A model generated the notes under the pieces. That model had not been told where the DNA came from, did no database searches, and saw nothing but the letters and a program-made list of their open reading frames with translations. The translations under genes were made by a program, and so were the position numbers. DNA of 64,000 nucleotides, taken from the NCBI GenBank assembly GCA_002403305.1, contig DHHM01000022.1, positions 28,340 to 92,339 of the forward strand, read 5' to 3'. Origin of the DNA: Bacteroidales bacterium UBA4772 (GTDB lineage Bacteria; Bacteroidota; Bacteroidia; Bacteroidales; VadinHA17). Below, in pieces: positions 9,148-16,905 of the stretch; positions within the stretch are counted from its first letter, which is position 1, and every line of letters begins with the position of its first letter.

Positions 9148-9450
9148 ATGAATATCATTGAGAAAAACATAGACAAGATCCGTGAACTGTGTAAGAAGCA
9201 CAAAGTTGCCAATCTCTTTGTTTTTGGCTCAGTCCTGACTGACAGATTCACTAAAGGCAGCGACATTGATTGTATTGTTGATTTTAAGGACGTAGATCTG
9301 TATGATTACGCAGACAACTACTTTGACTTTAAGTTTTCACTTGAAGATATTTTAAATCGTGACGTAGACCTTCTCGAAGATAAAGCAGTCAAGAATCCAT
9401 ATCTCCGTAAATCGATTGATTCCTCAAAACAGCTTGTATATGGATCCTGA
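9148..9450 (+). CDS. Minimal nucleotidyltransferase domain protein
   Basis: A 100-residue protein of the MNT/MntA type in the polymerase beta nucleotidyltransferase superfamily. The signature GSVLTDRFTKGSDID (residues 27-41) supplies the G-S and D-x-D residues, and a third acidic residue lies in RDVDLL at about 73-78. Such proteins usually act with an adjacent HEPN protein, where MNT AMPylates and silences the HEPN RNase. Here no HEPN partner follows: the next gene is HicB-like. It may therefore be an orphan antitoxin. The transcript looks leaderless. Confidence 0.88.
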   Translation: MNIIEKNIDKIRELCKKHKVANLFVFGSVLTDRFTKGSDIDCIVDFKDVDLYDYADNYFDFKFSLEDILNRDVDLLEDKAVKNPYLRKSIDSSKQLVYGS

Positions 9451-9467
9451 AATTAACACATGGCTTT

Positions 9468-9653
9468 ATGACATCTTACAGGCTATTATTAAACCCTGAA
9501 CCGGAGGGAGGATATACTGTGACAGTACCGGCCTTATCCGGATGTGTCACTTATGGCGATACCATTGATGAGGCTATTTCAATGGCGAAAGAAGCTATTG
9601 AGCTATATATTGAAAGTTTGGTCGCCCATCATGAGCCAATTCCTGATGAATAA
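9468..9653 (+). CDS. HicB-like antitoxin (orphan)
   Basis: A 61-residue HicB-family protein with the typical degraded RNase H-like fold: YRLLLNPEPEGGYTVTVPAL, then GCVTYGDTIDEAISMAKEAI. In HicAB modules this domain neutralises the HicA mRNA interferase and often has an added DNA-binding tail; here the tail is absent and no HicA reading frame is visible on either side. It starts 17 bases after the nucleotidyltransferase gene and is probably co-transcribed with it. Function as an antitoxin is inference from the family. Confidence 0.85.
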   Translation: MTSYRLLLNPEPEGGYTVTVPALSGCVTYGDTIDEAISMAKEAIELYIESLVAHHEPIPDE

Positions 9654-9812
9654 AATACCAGGGAGTATTCCATAACCCTGGACACGGCTATATAACCAAC
9701 ACCACTTTCTCTTACAACAAAAGATGTTGTATCAATGCTTTGCATGGATCTTCTGGCCTGCAAAAAAATCTTATTAATTTTTATAAAGTAAACTAAATTT
9801 GACAAAAATGCG

Positions 9813-9820
9813 TATATTTG
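9813..9820 (+). promoter_or_regulatory. -7 promoter box of hipB
   Basis: TATATTTG matches TAnnTTTG and ends 18 bases before the hipB ATG at 9839. Confidence 0.6.
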
Positions 9821-9838
9821 TAAAATAGAGTTTATGTT

Positions 9839-10231
9839 ATGAAGTCAAGAAACAACATACTTATGCCCAGAGCACAGAAGAATCTGACTATCCTTGGTGA
9901 GAACATACGGCTAGCCAGGCTGAGAAGGAGATACAGCATGGAGCAGGTTTCAGAGAGGGCAGATATCAGCAGACCGACGCTGCACTCAATTGAGAGAGGC
10001 AACTCCAATGTGACAATAGGGGCATATGTCAAGGTCCTGGCCGTGCTTGGACTGGAGAAGGACATTGCTGAAGTGGCAAAAGATGACATCCTGGGCCGCA
10101 AGATTCAGGATGCCGGATTAATTATCAGGGAAAGGGCTCCGAAAATCAATGTAAGGACCAGGACAAGAACTGAAAGTCAGGATCCCGGATCTGCAATTAA
10201 TGAGAAACGATACGATGGAAGCAAGAAATAG
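9839..10231 (+). CDS. hipB: HipB-like XRE-family antitoxin/repressor
   Basis: A 130-residue DNA-binding protein with a helix-turn-helix at about residues 19-72 (ENIRLARLRRRYSMEQVSER and ISRPTLHSIERGNSNVTIG). The family binds operators in its own promoter and neutralises HipA. The basic, Arg-rich tail after residue 90 looks flexible. The reading frame overlaps hipA by 32 bases, the coupling normal for these modules. Autoregulation from the promoter at 9813-9820 is likely but no operator repeat was identified. Confidence 0.9.
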   Translation: MKSRNNILMPRAQKNLTILGENIRLARLRRRYSMEQVSERADISRPTLHSIERGNSNVTIGAYVKVLAVLGLEKDIAEVAKDDILGRKIQDAGLIIRERAPKINVRTRTRTESQDPGSAINEKRYDGSKK

Positions 10232-11489
10232 TCTCAGGAAAATCTATGTTTTTGCCCATTGGACAGGCCTGCATGAGCCTCTCATGATGGGGGAACTCAG
10301 GGCCGAATTTGTCAGGGGAAAGGAGATCTTTTCGTTCAACTATGATAATGAATGGCTCAAAACCCGGTCTTCATACAACCTTGACCCTCAGTTGTTTTTG
10401 TTTTCCGGCACTCAATATGCAAGCGATGAAAGACAAAACTTCGGTGTTTTTCTCGACTCCTCTCCTGACCGGTGGGGACGCTTGCTTATGAAAAGGCGTG
10501 AAGCAGCTTTGGCGAGATCCGAAAAGAGGCCGGAAGTGACACTGAGAGAATCTGATTACCTCCTTGGTGTATTTGATGGTCATCGTATGGGGGCACTGAG
10601 ATTCAAAGAGGATATCAACGGTCCGTTCCTTAATAACAATGAAAGGTTCGCTTCTCCACCGTGGACCTCGCTGAAGGAACTTGAACAGATCAGCCTCCGG
10701 CTTGAGGAGGAAGATGTAATTGATGACCCTGAATACACAAAATGGCTGACCATGCTGGTCAATCCGGGATCCTCTCTGGGGGGGGCAAGACCTAAGGCAG
10801 GTGTCCTTGATGATGCAAAAAATCTTTGGATTGCCAAATTTCCGAGCAAATCTGATATAAAAAATGTCGGGGGCTGGGAGATGGTGGCAAATGAACTCGC
10901 GAGGTCTGCGGGTCTGAATGTAGCTCGGTCAACGGCAAAAAAGTTTTCCGGCCGGCATCATACCTTTCTGACAAAGCGATTTGACAGAACTGATAGCGGT
11001 GAACGGGTCCATTTTGCCTCAGCCATGACCATGCTGGGCCACAAAGACGGTGACAGCTACCGCGAAGGAGCAAGTTATCTGGAGATTGCCGATTTCCTGA
11101 TATCCGGGGGAGCATATGTTGAGCGAGATCTGCGGGAGCTGTGGACCAGAATTGTCTTCAATATCATGATAGCAAATACGGATGATCATCTGAGGAACCA
11201 CGGGTTTCTTCTGATGGACAAGGGATGGATTCTCTCTCCCGCCTTTGACCTTAATCCTGACGAAAACGGAACGGGTTTGTCACTCAATATCAGTCCTACT
11301 GATAATGCGTTGGATTTAGATCTGGCTCTTGAGGTCATTGAGTATTTCAGGATGGACAGGGACAGTGGTATTAGAATCATTGAGCGGCTAGAAGACACAA
11401 TACACCGCTGGCGCAGAGTTGCCGAGAGGCATCAATTACCCGGGTCAGAGCAGGACCTGATGGCAAAGGCGTTCGAAAGATTTATCTGA
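10200..11489 (+). CDS. hipA: HipA-like serine/threonine kinase toxin
   Basis: A 429-residue HipA-family kinase; the E. coli homologue phosphorylates glutamyl-tRNA synthetase and arrests growth. Visible landmarks are the N-terminal subdomain (WGRLLMKRREA at 92-102), the Gly-rich loop SSLGGARPK (191-199), a catalytic-loop motif NTDDHLRNHGF (326-336, with Asp328 and Asn333) and a metal-binding AFDLNP (348-353). All kinase residues appear intact. Two starts are possible, ATG at 10200 or 10215, both inside hipB. A substrate other than GltX is possible. Confidence 0.93.
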   Translation: MRNDTMEARNSLRKIYVFAHWTGLHEPLMMGELRAEFVRGKEIFSFNYDNEWLKTRSSYNLDPQLFLFSGTQYASDERQNFGVFLDSSPDRWGRLLMKRREAALARSEKRPEVTLRESDYLLGVFDGHRMGALRFKEDINGPFLNNNERFASPPWTSLKELEQISLRLEEEDVIDDPEYTKWLTMLVNPGSSLGGARPKAGVLDDAKNLWIAKFPSKSDIKNVGGWEMVANELARSAGLNVARSTAKKFSGRHHTFLTKRFDRTDSGERVHFASAMTMLGHKDGDSYREGASYLEIADFLISGGAYVERDLRELWTRIVFNIMIANTDDHLRNHGFLLMDKGWILSPAFDLNPDENGTGLSLNISPTDNALDLDLALEVIEYFRMDRDSGIRIIERLEDTIHRWRRVAERHQLPGSEQDLMAKAFERFI

Positions 11490-11535
11490 ACACGCTTTAC
11501 AACCGAAGCGCTTTTGATTAAATATTAAATTTATG

Positions 11536-11543
11536 TATATTTG
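11536..11543 (+). promoter_or_regulatory. -7 promoter box of the DUF4143-type ATPase gene
   Basis: TATATTTG matches TAnnTTTG and ends 25 bases before the ATG at 11569. Confidence 0.6.
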
Positions 11544-11568
11544 CAATTAGAATGCAAAATAACATAAA

Positions 11569-12741
11569 ATGATAATTGAAAGACGAATTGTGGCTCATCT
11601 CAAGGAGATGCTTAATAAGTTTCCTGTTGTTTCACTGACAGGGCCAAGGCAATCAGGCAAAACCACTATTTTGAGAGATTCCTTCAAGGATTATAAATAC
11701 TTCAATCTTGAAAGAATAGATATTCGCGAAATGGTCTCCGTAGATCCTGTGGGTTTTTTGAAAAAAGCAGGATCGAAAGTGATTTTTGATGAGGCTCAGA
11801 ACTTGCCGGACCTGTTCAGCTATATTCAGGTTGTCTCTGATGAAAAGAGGATGAACGGACAGTATATCTTGTCCGGGTCGCAGAGTTTTCTCCTTAACAG
11901 CCATATAAGCCAGTCGCTTGCGGGAAGGGTAAGCGTAAATGTACTTCTGCCCCTGGATACCGGTGAACTTGATGTCATTGGAGATTTTGACCCGGCACAA
12001 CTCATTTTAAGCGGTTTTTATCCGCGCATCTATGATCAGCATATTAATCCCTCGGACTTCTACCCTTCGTATCTTCAGACATACATTGAACGTGATATCC
12101 GAACTCTCCGGTCTGTTGAGAATCTGCAGACATTCTCAAGGTTTCTGAGTCTGTGTGCCGGGCGTACCGGACAGATCCTGAATCTCTCGTCATTGGCTAA
12201 TGATACCGGAATTTCCGTTAATACTGCCAAGGCATGGCTCTCCTTACTGGAGTCAGGTTATATTATCTATCTGTTACAACCATATTACAGGAATTTTAAC
12301 AAACGGATAATCAAATCTCCAAAACTGTATTTCTATGATACGGGCATTGTCTCATCTCTACTCCGTATAGAGGACCCGGAGATGCTCTCAAACCATTATC
12401 TTAATGGCGCACTGTTCGAAAATCTGGTCATTTCCGAGATAGTAAAATCACAGGTCCATAGAGGAAAGCGTCCTTCGGTATGGTACTGGCGCGAGAGTAA
12501 CGGACTGGAGATTGACTGTATTGTCGGGAAGGGAGGCAACCGGATTGATGCCCTGGAGATAAAGGCAGGACAAACCTTCAATAGCGACTACCTTAAGAAC
12601 CTGAAATCTTTTCCCGGAGGTTCAGTTGATCAGCAGATCAAAAAAACTGTCGTGTATCGTGGTGGAGAGTCCACCGTTGCGGGAGAGATTGAGGTTCTTT
12701 CCTGGACTGATTTTACCCATAAATTGATCCGGGATTTATGA
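11569..12741 (+). CDS. DUF4143-type AAA ATPase
   Basis: A 390-residue ATP-binding protein of the AAA_14/DUF4143 type. Walker A is GPRQSGKT (residues 25-32) and Walker B is VIFDEAQ with Asp74-Glu75; LSGSQS at about 105 resembles a sensor 1 motif. The C-terminal half has a winged-helix-like stretch and a restriction-endonuclease-like end (WYWRESNGLEIDCIV and ALEIKAG, giving a D...E-x-K pattern). Biological function is not established; the family is widespread as singletons in Bacteroidota. It has its own promoter box and ends in repeat-rich DNA before the polysaccharide locus. Confidence 0.88.
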   Translation: MIIERRIVAHLKEMLNKFPVVSLTGPRQSGKTTILRDSFKDYKYFNLERIDIREMVSVDPVGFLKKAGSKVIFDEAQNLPDLFSYIQVVSDEKRMNGQYILSGSQSFLLNSHISQSLAGRVSVNVLLPLDTGELDVIGDFDPAQLILSGFYPRIYDQHINPSDFYPSYLQTYIERDIRTLRSVENLQTFSRFLSLCAGRTGQILNLSSLANDTGISVNTAKAWLSLLESGYIIYLLQPYYRNFNKRIIKSPKLYFYDTGIVSSLLRIEDPEMLSNHYLNGALFENLVISEIVKSQVHRGKRPSVWYWRESNGLEIDCIVGKGGNRIDALEIKAGQTFNSDYLKNLKSFPGGSVDQQIKKTVVYRGGESTVAGEIEVLSWTDFTHKLIRDL

Positions 12742-12809
12742 TTGCCGATTTTTTCTCAACGGGAAGTGGTGGATTTGTAGTTATCCGATGGGGCTACAAT
12801 ACCTGATGG

Positions 12810-12836
12810 CCCCGATACGCTTTCCAGCTATCGGGG
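12810..12836. repeat. CCCCGATA/TATCGGGG hairpin element
   Basis: CCCCGATA (12810-12817) and TATCGGGG (12829-12836) flank an 11-base loop that differs at two positions from the loop of the copy at 66-92. Confidence 0.8.
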
Positions 12837-13018
12837 CAGGCCGCTACACGCAATGACAGGCTGCAGGCCAAAACCCACTACTGCATACTGCTCTCGCCCT
12901 GCCGGCAGGCCGCTACGCGCAATGGTTGGCCGTGGGCCAACAAGTATTGTAGAACATGCATGTAAGATCGCATAATTTCCCTGTAGGGGATTAGCACCTC
13001 CCCATCCCCAAATTTTAT

Positions 13019-13026
13019 TAATTTTG
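13019..13026 (+). promoter_or_regulatory. -7 promoter box of upxY copy A
   Basis: TAATTTTG matches TAnnTTTG and ends 20 bases before the ATG. Upstream hairpins conserved in both copies may belong to a longer leader if a second promoter exists. Confidence 0.55.
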
Positions 13027-13046
13027 CCACACAACCTAAAAGGACC

Positions 13047-13613
13047 ATGGAACCAACCCAGACACCCCCGGGCAGGGAGGAGCCGCAGGTGATTAAGAAG
13101 CCGGAGAGAGCCTGGTATGCCATATATACCAACTCCAGGGCGGAGAAACGGGTGAACGACCGGCTTAACGAGCTGGAGATAGAGACATACCTTCCCATGC
13201 AGAAGACACTGCGGCAGTGGTCCGACCGCAAGAAACTCGTTGAGAAACCGCTCATCAGCTCGTACGTCTTCGTCAAGTGCACCCCGAAGGAGTTCTTCAC
13301 CGTGCGCACCACAGACGGGGTGGTGAAATTCATCACCATACAGGCGAAGCCTGCCCCGATACCGGAAGTGCAGATCAGAAACCTGCGCATCCTCTGCGGC
13401 AGCGACGCCGAGGTCACGGTGAGCAGCGACGTCTACGCCAAGGGCGATATGGTGGAGGTGACGGTGGGATCCCTCACGGGCCTGCAGGGCGAGCTGATAC
13501 GTGTGCGCAGGAAACACAAGGTTGTCATACGCGTCATACAGCCCGGCATGAACCTGACAGTAGATATAAATACCAACTCCATCAGAAAACTCGAAAAAAA
13601 TCAGGATATTTAG
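13047..13613 (+). CDS. upxY: UpxY-family transcription antiterminator, copy A
   Basis: A 188-residue NusG-like protein. In Bacteroides fragilis UpxY proteins are encoded first in each capsule operon and prevent premature termination in the operon leader. The NGN domain is recognisable from AWYAIYTNSRAEKRVNDRL (22-40) to the SSYVFVKC strand (71-78), and a KOW-type segment lies at KGDMVEVTVGSLTGLQGEL. Relative to copy B, ten substitutions fall in residues 6-51 and only two in the next 130 besides the extreme C-terminus. It is followed not by export genes but by a sugar-transferase remnant and a terminator, so it may no longer control an operon in cis. No upxZ inhibitor gene is present. Confidence 0.92.
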   Translation: MEPTQTPPGREEPQVIKKPERAWYAIYTNSRAEKRVNDRLNELEIETYLPMQKTLRQWSDRKKLVEKPLISSYVFVKCTPKEFFTVRTTDGVVKFITIQAKPAPIPEVQIRNLRILCGSDAEVTVSSDVYAKGDMVEVTVGSLTGLQGELIRVRRKHKVVIRVIQPGMNLTVDINTNSIRKLEKNQDI

Positions 13614-13728
13614 TACGCCAATTGCCAGGCAAAAATTTAAGACCTTGAGACATCATGACCGCACGACTGCATGACCTTCAGACCTTCCCTGCCCTCCGAA
13701 GCCTTGGCGGAGGAGGGAGACTTCAGAC

Positions 13729-13788
13729 CTAAGCAGATCTTGCGCTCCTGAACACTATGTTGTAAACACTCCGTGCGAGTCTGCGAGG
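13729..13788 (-). pseudogene. 3' remnant of a sugar transferase gene
   Basis: Read on the minus strand, 13788 down to 13729 encodes IPRRLARSVYNIVFRSARSA followed by TAG. This matches the last residues of the intact transferase at 5816-7336 (the ARSVYNI and FRSARSA stretches and the terminal residue). The fragment has no upstream coding part: it runs into a terminator. It begins exactly where the duplicated upxY block ends, marking a recombination junction. Confidence 0.85.
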
Positions 13789-13800
13789 TATCCAATAAAA

Positions 13801-13831
13801 ACAGAAGCTATACGCGAAAGATAGCTTCTGT
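13801..13831 (-). terminator. Intrinsic terminator of the lipoprotein gene
   Basis: A perfect 11-bp stem ACAGAAGCTAT/ATAGCTTCTGT with a 9-base loop is followed on the minus strand by TTTTATT and on the plus strand by TTGTTTC. It lies 42 bases beyond the stop of the minus-strand lipoprotein gene and also insulates the upxY copy A transcript. Confidence 0.88.
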
Positions 13832-13872
13832 TTGTTTCGAAATAAGATATTGGCTTCTGCCTTGCTGACTTG

Positions 13873-14775
13873 TTAGAAAGGCAGGTCGATTACCACTGTG
13901 GATGTTGGTGTAATATCGTGGATGCCGGGAGGGTCGGTGATAGGATAAGGGAAATTTTCATAAGATAGCTTATTATAGTCCTCTAGGGTACCAACAAACA
14001 GATATACAGTGTGATAAAGCATTTCCGTGTTAGTATTCTGAATGATTACTTCCCATCGGCCATCTTTATCAATGTCATCTACCGTGATGTCACCTACCGG
14101 CTTATTAGTATCTCCGGTTGCCGGAGTTGTTCCTGCTGACATATAAACTTTGCCTACCAATCCCTTATGAAAATCATAGTAAGCAACAAAGTTTATATCG
14201 CCAGGTCCACCGACAGTACATGCCCATGTGTTGCCATAAAAACCCTTGAAAGCTATTACCAGGTCAGGCTCCTCCTCACATTCAATAATGAAGCAGAATG
14301 TAACGTTGCTGATACCGGCCGGTTTACCGCTTGCGTTCTTAGGAGCGGTGAGGCCACAATCGCTCAGTGTGCCGCCATCATAAATATATACATCGGCAGC
14401 AGAACCACCCTTTACAATTACAGCACCAACTTTGTAATACTTATCCCCGATCATGATAGAACCGTCAGCCTCGAAACAGAGGGTTTCCCCATCTGAGGTA
14501 ACAGTCAAATCTTCCGGGAAGCCGGTATCAAAATAACCGTAATCGACTCTTTCGCTGCAGTTGTCAAATTCTCCAACTTCAGCACAGGTTACGTTGCCTC
14601 CCGGGTTGTCCCCGACTATTACAATGGGTACAACTCCGCCATCAGAGGTATTACCTGGTAATCCCGTTGGTTTTGCCTTAAGCAATGCATCAGTATCATC
14701 TACGTCGCTTTTATTGCAGGAAATAAAAGCCAATCCCAATACAAAAATCAGTGTAAAAATGCTTAGCTTTTTCAT
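13873..14775 (-). CDS. Secreted lipoprotein of unknown function
   Basis: A 300-residue predicted lipoprotein. The signal peptide MKKLSIFTLIFVLGLAFISC ends in a lipobox with Cys20, followed by NKSDVDD, the acidic linker type expected for surface export in this phylum. The mature part has many Gly, Asp and Thr residues and eight or so cysteines, including GNVTCAEVGEFDNCSERVDY and CFIIECEEEPD, which could form disulfides. No known catalytic motif was recognised. Its own promoter and terminator make it a single-gene unit, oriented against the polysaccharide operon and lying between the two upxY copies. It may be cargo of the event that split the duplication. Confidence 0.8.
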   Translation of the reverse strand: MKKLSIFTLIFVLGLAFISCNKSDVDDTDALLKAKPTGLPGNTSDGGVVPIVIVGDNPGGNVTCAEVGEFDNCSERVDYGYFDTGFPEDLTVTSDGETLCFEADGSIMIGDKYYKVGAVIVKGGSAADVYIYDGGTLSDCGLTAPKNASGKPAGISNVTFCFIIECEEEPDLVIAFKGFYGNTWACTVGGPGDINFVAYYDFHKGLVGKVYMSAGTTPATGDTNKPVGDITVDDIDKDGRWEVIIQNTNTEMLYHTVYLFVGTLEDYNKLSYENFPYPITDPPGIHDITPTSTVVIDLPF

Positions 14776-14812
14776 AATTTGATGTTATTAATAATTATTC
14801 ACCATTTTATAC

Positions 14813-14820
14813 CAAAATTA
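14813..14820 (-). promoter_or_regulatory. -7 promoter box of the lipoprotein gene
   Basis: The minus strand reads TAATTTTG, matching TAnnTTTG, 38 bases upstream of the ATG at 14775. Confidence 0.6.
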
Positions 14821-15037
14821 AGCATGGAGATTACAATTAGAGGTATCAATCAAAGTTATTTTGACCAACAATATAAGATTTTCCTTTAAACTGCATTTAT
14901 AAAGGATCAAATTTAGAATATTTATATGCCATTAAATTTTATTAAATTTTTAGCATTCAGCTTTAAACCTGCATTATTACGGTCTGCGGACTTTAACCTT
15001 TCGCCTTGTCCCCTTCCCTCCCGCTTCGCGGTCCCGG

Positions 15038-15065
15038 CATGCCCCATGCTCAATGCTCCATGCCC
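15038..15065. repeat. Heptamer tandem repeat, unit near CATGCCC
   Basis: Four units, CATGCCC, CATGCTC, AATGCTC and CATGCCC, follow each other without spacing. Confidence 0.85.
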
Positions 15066-15156
15066 CACTTGTCCGCCCACTGGCAGACGCCTTACACCCC
15101 TTGCCGTAACTTTAGCTTTCTCCTTTCCGGGTTACAGCGCCATTGCCTGCTGTCCC

Positions 15157-15175
15157 GATCCGATAATATCGGATC
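15157..15175. repeat. Perfect 19-base palindrome
   Basis: GATCCGATA and TATCGGATC form a 9-bp perfect inverted repeat around a single central A. It contains the CCGATA core of the dispersed hairpin elements and could be a relative or a protein-binding site. Confidence 0.7.
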
Positions 15176-15390
15176 AAGGATCCACGATCCGCTAACAAGG
15201 GGATCGCTCCACTACTGCATACTGCTCTTGCCCTGCAGGCCAAAACCCACTACTGCATACTGCTCTCGCCCTGCAGGCAGGCCGCTACGCGCAATAGTTG
15301 GCCGTGGGCCAACAAGTAGTGTAGAACATGTATGTGTGACCGCATAATTTCCCTGTAGGGGATTAGCACCTCCCCATCCCCAAATTTTAT

Positions 15391-15398
15391 TAATTTTG
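15391..15398 (+). promoter_or_regulatory. -7 promoter box of upxY copy B
   Basis: TAATTTTG is identical to the box of copy A and ends 20 bases before the ATG at 15419. Confidence 0.55.
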
Positions 15399-15418
15399 CC
15401 ACACAACCTAAAAGGACC

Positions 15419-15976
15419 ATGGAACCAACCCAGATATCCCCGGTAAAGGAGGAACCACAGGTTATAAAGAAACCCGGGAAAGCCTGGTACGCCATCTATA
15501 CCAACTCCAGGGCTGAGAAGCGTGTCAACGACAGACTCAAAGAACAGGGCATAGAGACCTACCTTCCCCTGCAGAAGACACTGCGGCAGTGGTCCGACCG
15601 CAAGAAACTGGTTGAGAAACCGCTTATCAGCTCGTACGTCTTCGTAAAATGCATCCCGAAGGAGTTCTTCACCGTGCGCACCACAGACGGGGTGGTGAAA
15701 TTCATCACCATACAGGCGAAGCCTGCCCCGATACCGGAAGTGCAGATCAGAAACCTGCGCATCCTCTGCGGCAGCGACGCCGAGGTCACGGTGAGCAGCG
15801 ACGTCTACGCCAAGGGCGACATGGTGGAGGTGACGGTGGGATCCCTCACGGGCCTGCAGGGCGAGCTGATACGTGTGCGCAGGAAACACAAGGTTGTCAT
15901 ACGCGTCATACAGCCCGGCATGAACCTGACAGTAGATATAAATACCAACGCCATCAGAAAACTCGAAAAAAAATAG
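15419..15976 (+). CDS. upxY: UpxY-family transcription antiterminator, copy B
   Basis: A 185-residue NusG-like protein with an N-terminal NGN domain and a C-terminal KOW segment, as in copy A. Because it directly precedes the wza and wzc genes it is the better candidate for the antiterminator of this polysaccharide operon, acting in the nucleoid on RNA polymerase at the leader. It differs from copy A mainly at residues 6, 7, 9, 10, 20, 21, 41, 43, 44 and 51. Near identity of the rest suggests recent duplication or gene conversion. The spacer to wza is 134 bases and holds short repeats. No upxZ follows. Confidence 0.93.
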   Translation: MEPTQISPVKEEPQVIKKPGKAWYAIYTNSRAEKRVNDRLKEQGIETYLPLQKTLRQWSDRKKLVEKPLISSYVFVKCIPKEFFTVRTTDGVVKFITIQAKPAPIPEVQIRNLRILCGSDAEVTVSSDVYAKGDMVEVTVGSLTGLQGELIRVRRKHKVVIRVIQPGMNLTVDINTNAIRKLEKK

Positions 15977-16110
15977 GATATTTAATACGCCAATTTCCCG
16001 GCAAAAATTTAAGACCTTGAGACATCATGACCGCACGACTGCATGACCTTCAGACCTTCCCTGCCCTCCGAAGCCTTGGCGGAGGAGGGAGACCTCAGAC
16101 CTTCAGACCC

Positions 16111-16893
16111 ATGAAAAAACTCATCCCCCTCCTTGCCCTTATCATCCTGGCAGCCTCATGCTCCACACAGAAGGAGCTCTCATACCTCAACAACCTCTAT
16201 GAACTCGGAGGCGAGAACTACTTCCCCATGGATGTGCCCGACTACCAGGTGCAGCCGCGCGACATACTCCATATCTCCGTCAAGGCCCAGACACCCGAGG
16301 GAACCCTCACGGAGATGTTCAATGACCGCACATCGGCAAACATGAACTACATCTCCAATGAAGGATCGGCATATATGATAGGCTACAGCATCGACCCCGA
16401 AGGCAAGGTCACGGTGCCACTTCTGGGTAAGATACCCGTGGCCGGCATGACGGTCTTCGAGATACGCGATCTCTTCCAGCACAAGGTAGACTCGCTCTTC
16501 CGCCACGCCTACGTGGAGGTGCGGCTCATGAGCTTCAAGTTCACGGTCATCGGCGAGGTAAGGCAGCCCGGCAGCTTCGTCAACTATAACGACCAGCTCA
16601 CGGTGCTCGAGGCCATCGGTCGTGCCGGCGGTATTTCCGAGACAGGCACCAAGGAGAAGATCCTGGTGATACGTCCCACCGGCGACCAGACAGTGACATA
16701 CCATATCGACCTGCAGGACAAGAGCCTCCTCTCGTCGCCGGCATACTTCATCACCCCCAATGATGTGGTGATAGTGCAGCCCAACCCCAGAAAGGTCTTC
16801 GCCGTCAACCTGCCGACGATCTCCTTCGTCATCTCCACCGTCACGGCAGCGATAACCACCACGCTGCTGCTCATAAACTACTTCGGCAAATAA
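16111..16893 (+). CDS. wza: Polysaccharide export lipoprotein, Wza-like
   Basis: Outer-membrane polysaccharide export protein, 260 residues. The signal peptide MKKLIPLLALIILAASC carries a lipobox with Cys17. A Poly_export domain follows (VQPRDILHISV near 42-52), then SLBB-type segments (KFTVIGEVRQPGSFV and GRAGGISETGTKEK). The C-terminal hydrophobic stretch (ISFVISTVTAAITTTLLL) is consistent with the membrane-spanning end of Bacteroidota homologues. A longer frame from 16027 exists but lacks a signal sequence; the ATG at 16111 is clearly better. It is followed after 12 bases by the first wzc gene, and the pair should form the trans-envelope export complex. Confidence 0.93.
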   Translation: MKKLIPLLALIILAASCSTQKELSYLNNLYELGGENYFPMDVPDYQVQPRDILHISVKAQTPEGTLTEMFNDRTSANMNYISNEGSAYMIGYSIDPEGKVTVPLLGKIPVAGMTVFEIRDLFQHKVDSLFRHAYVEVRLMSFKFTVIGEVRQPGSFVNYNDQLTVLEAIGRAGGISETGTKEKILVIRPTGDQTVTYHIDLQDKSLLSSPAYFITPNDVVIVQPNPRKVFAVNLPTISFVISTVTAAITTTLLLINYFGK

Positions 16894-16905
16894 AAACAGC
16901 TCCTG

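Larger units (their letters stand above)
12742..13046. other. Intergenic region with hairpin element and upxY leader
   Basis: The first part carries the dispersed hairpin element at 12810-12836. From 12861 onward the sequence is shared with the second upxY copy and includes a 7-bp stem GTTGGCC/GGCCAAC (12925-12941), CCCTGTAGGG (12980-12989) and the promoter box at 13019. No gene is seen. Confidence 0.7.
12861..13730. repeat. 870-bp direct repeat, copy A (contains upxY)
   Basis: This block recurs at 15233-16102 with a constant offset of 2372 bases and no net insertion or deletion over about 870 bases. It covers the leader, promoter, upxY gene and about 115 bases downstream. Differences concentrate in the first 150 bases of upxY and in the leader; the last two thirds of the gene are almost identical. 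Confidence 0.9.
14776..15418. other. Intergenic region upstream of upxY copy B
   Basis: The 643 bases hold the promoter of the minus-strand lipoprotein (14813-14820), four 7-bp units at 15038-15065, a perfect palindrome at 15157-15175, and from 15233 the leader shared with upxY copy A. Between about 14821 and 15030 the sequence is AT-rich and shows nothing recognisable. Confidence 0.7.
15233..16102. repeat. 870-bp direct repeat, copy B (contains upxY)
   Basis: This is the partner of 12861-13730 at a constant offset of 2372 bases. It ends about ten bases before the start codon of the wza-like gene, so copy B keeps the expected upxY-wza junction. Confidence 0.9.

Noticed and set aside
9148..12741. 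Complete defence island
   Set aside because: Only HipBA is a complete module. The MNT and HicB genes lack partners, and the DUF4143-type ATPase has no established defence role.
12742..13046. Invertible promoter of the Bacteroides capsule type
   Set aside because: The inverted repeats seen are short hairpins, not a pair flanking a promoter at a distance of 100-250 bases, and no invertase gene is in the window.
15157..15175. Transposon end or attachment site
   Set aside because: No second copy, target-site duplication or recombinase gene was found nearby.
15006..15347. Open frames of 89 and 113 residues upstream of upxY copy B
   Set aside because: They are made of repeat DNA and the duplicated leader, lack ribosome-binding context and show no protein-like features.
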